From contig WRLG01000009.1 of assembly GCA_009777725.1 (NCBI GenBank), positions 1 to 64,000 of the forward strand: 64,000 nt of DNA. Reading direction: 5' to 3'. A program made the position numbers and the translations under genes. The notes beneath the pieces were generated by a model. It made no database searches. It was not told where the DNA came from and was given only the letters and a program-made list of their open reading frames with translations. Every line of letters starts with the position of its first letter. The stretch's first letter is position 1. Positions 61,783-64,000 of the stretch are shown here, in pieces. The stretch is from Oscillospiraceae bacterium. GTDB taxonomy: Bacteria > Bacillota > Clostridia > Oscillospirales > Ruminococcaceae.

Positions 61783-62478
61783 CTAGCTGTTGTTGCCGAA
61801 TTTTAAATCGCCGAAGCGGCTTGCCGCTCTGCTTGGGTTTTTAAGTTCGTCAAAGGGTGACCTTTCATTTGTGAAAAGCTCCTCCCTTGCCCTGTCGGCA
61901 CGTTCCTTTCCCGCGGCTGACGAAAGCTTTTCAAGCTCGTCTGCTTCGGGCGGTTGTTCTTCGGGTGTTACGGCACTTACGGGATTCTCTGCCGCTTCCT
62001 CGCTCACCGCTTCAAATTCCTCGTCTTCATCGTCATAATCGGGCATAGCGGTTATCTGCTCTAAATGCAGCTTATACATCGAAAGCAATTCTCTCTTAAA
62101 ATCAGAAACTTCCTTTTGCATCTTAGCCAGATTTTGCTTTTCCTTGCCATGCTGAATCTTAACTCCGCCGAGAATTTCCCCGGCTTTAGCGGTTGCGTTA
62201 GCGATTATACCATCGGCTTTTTGCTGTGCCTCCGTTATAACCGCCCTGCCTTGCTTTTGCGCGCCTACCAAAGCATCCTTCAAGGCTTCCTCATCCTTTT
62301 TATACTCGCGAACGCTGTCAACAAGAACCTCGATTTTTTTCTCTAATTCTTCCTTGTCTTTTTGAAATTTACCCACTTCATTCGCTAATTCCCGCAAAAA
62401 GTCGTCAACCTCAGACGGGCAATACCCCGGTCTTGCCTGCTCAAATCTCTTGTTATTAATATCCTTAGCAGTTAACAT
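61783..62478 (-). CDS. divIVA: DivIVA-family cell-division/polarity protein
   Basis: A 231-residue coiled-coil protein. The N-terminal lipid-binding domain is typical (DINNKRFEQARPGYCPSEVD, DFLRELANEV), followed by a long coiled coil (about 35-130) and an acidic, low-complexity C-terminus rich in Glu. DivIVA gathers at curved membranes of the septum and poles and recruits division or wall-growth proteins. It follows sepF. Confidence 0.92.
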   Translation of the reverse strand: MLTAKDINNKRFEQARPGYCPSEVDDFLRELANEVGKFQKDKEELEKKIEVLVDSVREYKKDEEALKDALVGAQKQGRAVITEAQQKADGIIANATAKAGEILGGVKIQHGKEKQNLAKMQKEVSDFKRELLSMYKLHLEQITAMPDYDDEDEEFEAVSEEAAENPVSAVTPEEQPPEADELEKLSSAAGKERADRAREELFTNERSPFDELKNPSRAASRFGDLKFGNNS

Positions 62479-62512
62479 AATTCAAAACTCCCTTTTCAAT
62501 TTAACAGTTTAA

Positions 62513-62947
62513 TTACAAAAATACTCCGTTATTTTCAAGCTCGCCTACCAAATCCTCGCCTACAAATCCAACATTATAGGGCGTGATAATAAAGGTATTG
62601 TTTGCGACGGGCTTGATGTTGCCGCCGTTTGCGTAAGCTACGCCCCCCAGAAAATCTATAATCCTGCGGGTTATATCGGGGGTTGTGGACTCCAGATTTA
62701 AAACAACGGTTTTCTTAGAGTTTAAATGGTCGGCAATCTGCTTGGTATCTTGAAAAACCTCCGGCTTTACAAGAATTACCTGAAGCTGAGCCGTCGCGTG
62801 GATATTTACTATCCTGTTATTCCGCAAGCTTACATCATCATCGCCGCCGCCGATGGATTCGTTAAAGCTTGCCCCGGAAAAGCTTTCATCGCCTTCGTCC
62901 GTACCATCCATCCCTAAAAATTCCTTTAAATTATCAAGAAGTCCCAT
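62513..62947 (-). CDS. sepF: Cell-division protein SepF
   Basis: A 144-residue protein with the N-terminal amphipathic helix (LLDNLKEFLGM), an acidic linker and the C-terminal core (VILVKPEVFQDTKQIADHL, KTVVLNLESTT and RIIDFLGGVAYANGG). SepF ties FtsZ filaments to the membrane. It stands between yggS and divIVA, as in most Firmicutes. Confidence 0.94.
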   Translation of the reverse strand: MGLLDNLKEFLGMDGTDEGDESFSGASFNESIGGGDDDVSLRNNRIVNIHATAQLQVILVKPEVFQDTKQIADHLNSKKTVVLNLESTTPDITRRIIDFLGGVAYANGGNIKPVANNTFIITPYNVGFVGEDLVGELENNGVFL

Positions 62948-63032
62948 ATCTTTAATCTCCCTTTCTTTTTTACCGGATATTGCCTTTTATGTATGGTTAA
63001 GAGTTCAAACAGGCTCTTAACAAGAATATACC

Positions 63033-63698
63033 CTATCTCGTCCCGAATATAGCGGAGCCTATTCTTACAAGATTCGCTCCGTGCTTTATCGCCGAAGCAT
63101 AGTCCTCCGACATGCCCATAGAAAGTATGCACATATCCGTGTGCTCAGCCTTAGCCTTTAAAAAAAGCTCGTTAACCTTGCCGAAATAATAATCAGAATT
63201 ACCGGGCGGCGGAATCGCCATAAGCCCTTTAATTTCAAGATTTTTAAATTCGCCGAGCCTTGCAAGCAGCTCATGAAGCCCCTCGGGTGAAACGCCGGAT
63301 TTTGAATCCTCCATGCCGATATTTACCTCAATTAAAACGCCCGTTTTAATCCCCTTAAGCACGGAACGCTCGTTGACCTCTTCCGCCAGCCTTACGCTGC
63401 CCAAGGATTGAATCACGCTTACCTCTCCGATTATATGCTTAACCTTGTTAGTCTGCAAGTGCCCTATAAAATGAATCTCGGCGGATTTATCATAGTGAGC
63501 CTTTTTTCTTAAAAACTCCTGAACCCTACTTTCCCCGAGAAGCCCAACCCCCGCCGCGACCGCTTCGTTCACCATCTCGTAAGAAACGGTTTTGGTTACC
63601 GCCATAAGCCTTACCATATCACCGTCACTTCGGTACTTCGCCTTAGCTTCATTGATATTATGATTAATCCGTTTCAAGTTTTCGGTTATTACTCCCAA
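63033..63698 (-). CDS. PLP homeostasis protein (YggS/PLPBP family)
   Basis: A 221-residue single-domain alanine racemase-like protein: RLMAVTKTVSYEMVNEAVAAG (PLP lysine in AVTK), LLGESRVQEF, IHFIGHLQTNKVKHI, and the C-terminal SMGMSEDYASAIKHGANLVRIGSAIFG. It binds and buffers pyridoxal phosphate. The start is TTG at 63698 with GGGAG 9 nt before it; the nearby ATG (out of frame) is not used. It lies 14 nt after an HlyD-like gene. Confidence 0.92.
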   Translation of the reverse strand: MGVITENLKRINHNINEAKAKYRSDGDMVRLMAVTKTVSYEMVNEAVAAGVGLLGESRVQEFLRKKAHYDKSAEIHFIGHLQTNKVKHIIGEVSVIQSLGSVRLAEEVNERSVLKGIKTGVLIEVNIGMEDSKSGVSPEGLHELLARLGEFKNLEIKGLMAIPPPGNSDYYFGKVNELFLKAKAEHTDMCILSMGMSEDYASAIKHGANLVRIGSAIFGTR

Positions 63699-63712
63699 GA
63701 ATCATATCTCCC

Positions 63713-64000
63713 TTATTCAAGCGTGTTCAGAACCTCAACGGGTTCTTCTGCCTGCTCAATCGGCTCGGTTCGTATATCAAGTATGACATCCTCCTCCTCT
63801 TCGTCCTCCTCGCGGACGCTCGGAGAGGTGAAATTTTGAACCGATATATCCCCTCTGACTATTATATTATCATAAACGCCTACATACGCCCTGTCTGAGG
63901 TTACGCGCGATAAAAGGTACGCATCGCTTTCATAAATAATGTCAAGCTTCTTAAAGTCGGTTCTTTCGCCTAAAAGTATGTAAACGCCTTTATCATTGTT
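63713..64000 (-). CDS. HlyD-like membrane-fusion protein, C-terminal part
   Basis: An incomplete gene running off the right edge. The 95 visible residues contain KGVYILLGERTDFKKLDIIY, DRAYVGVYDNIIVRGDI and an acidic tail with DEEEEDVILDI. This looks like the C-terminal beta domain of the HlyD-type proteins that stand before yggS-sepF in Clostridia. The membrane helix and barrel-sandwich part lie outside the window. Confidence 0.65.
   Translation of the reverse strand, partial: NNDKGVYILLGERTDFKKLDIIYESDAYLLSRVTSDRAYVGVYDNIIVRGDISVQNFTSPSVREEDEEEEDVILDIRTEPIEQAEEPVEVLNTLE

Overview
The window looks like a chromosome segment of an anaerobic, Gram-positive member of the Clostridia. The signs are DivIVA and SepF, an oxygen-sensitive class III ribonucleotide reductase, class I fumarase, an Stn-type electron-bifurcating transhydrogenase, AGGAGG-type ribosome binding sites, and TTG/GTG starts. 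There is no rRNA or other marker that would fix the genus.

Region 1 (1-11,600) is the decayed end of an integrative element. It holds a DinG/Rad3-like helicase, a small DUF6870-like gene, and four large serine recombinases in a row. The third recombinase has lost its middle and the fourth has lost its native start. Next come broken pieces of a conjugative-element SNF2 helicase/methylase, a DUF262 (GmrSD-like) gene, a relaxase, and a DUF3847 gene. Region 2 (11,600-16,700) is a 5-oxoprolinase cluster: NRAMP-like transporter, pxpB, pxpC, a catalytically ruined biotin carboxylase paralogue, and pxpA. A palindromic double promoter and a tRNA-Ala(GGC) follow. Region 3 (16,700-24,400) has a membrane protein and the three stn genes. 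A PIN toxin-antitoxin pair is wedged between stnB and stnA, and an AAA ATPase/putative nuclease pair follows.

Region 4 (24,400-31,700) carries a mutarotase, a sugar ABC transporter, S-adenosylhomocysteinase and an unusual enolase. Region 5 (31,700-36,900, minus strand) is an overlapping argG-argH-fumA-fumB-malic enzyme operon. It would make arginine and recycle the fumarate released by ArgH to malate and then pyruvate. Region 6 (37,000-49,100) has a penicillin-binding protein, a PadR/DUF1700/DUF4097/PspC envelope operon, a phosphoesterase, PTS enzyme I, an array of hairpin repeats with a possible small RNA, a BspA-like surface protein, an Rpn-family nuclease, a peptide-binding lipoprotein and nrdG. 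Region 7 (49,100-56,000) has nrdD and a ChvE-GguA-GguB sugar transporter.

Region 8 (56,000-56,900) is the most striking. It is a type III toxin-antitoxin locus: a ToxN/AbiQ-like endoribonuclease preceded by its own promoter, three clean 34-nt tandem repeats plus one diverged repeat, and a 15-bp hairpin. Two neighbouring repeats show perfect compensatory changes, which argues for a folded RNA antitoxin. Region 9 (57,000-64,000, minus strand) has a split transketolase, a Cof-type phosphatase, rluD, a retropepsin-like protease with a DUF5678-like partner, lspA, divIVA, sepF, a yggS-like gene and the end of an HlyD-like gene.
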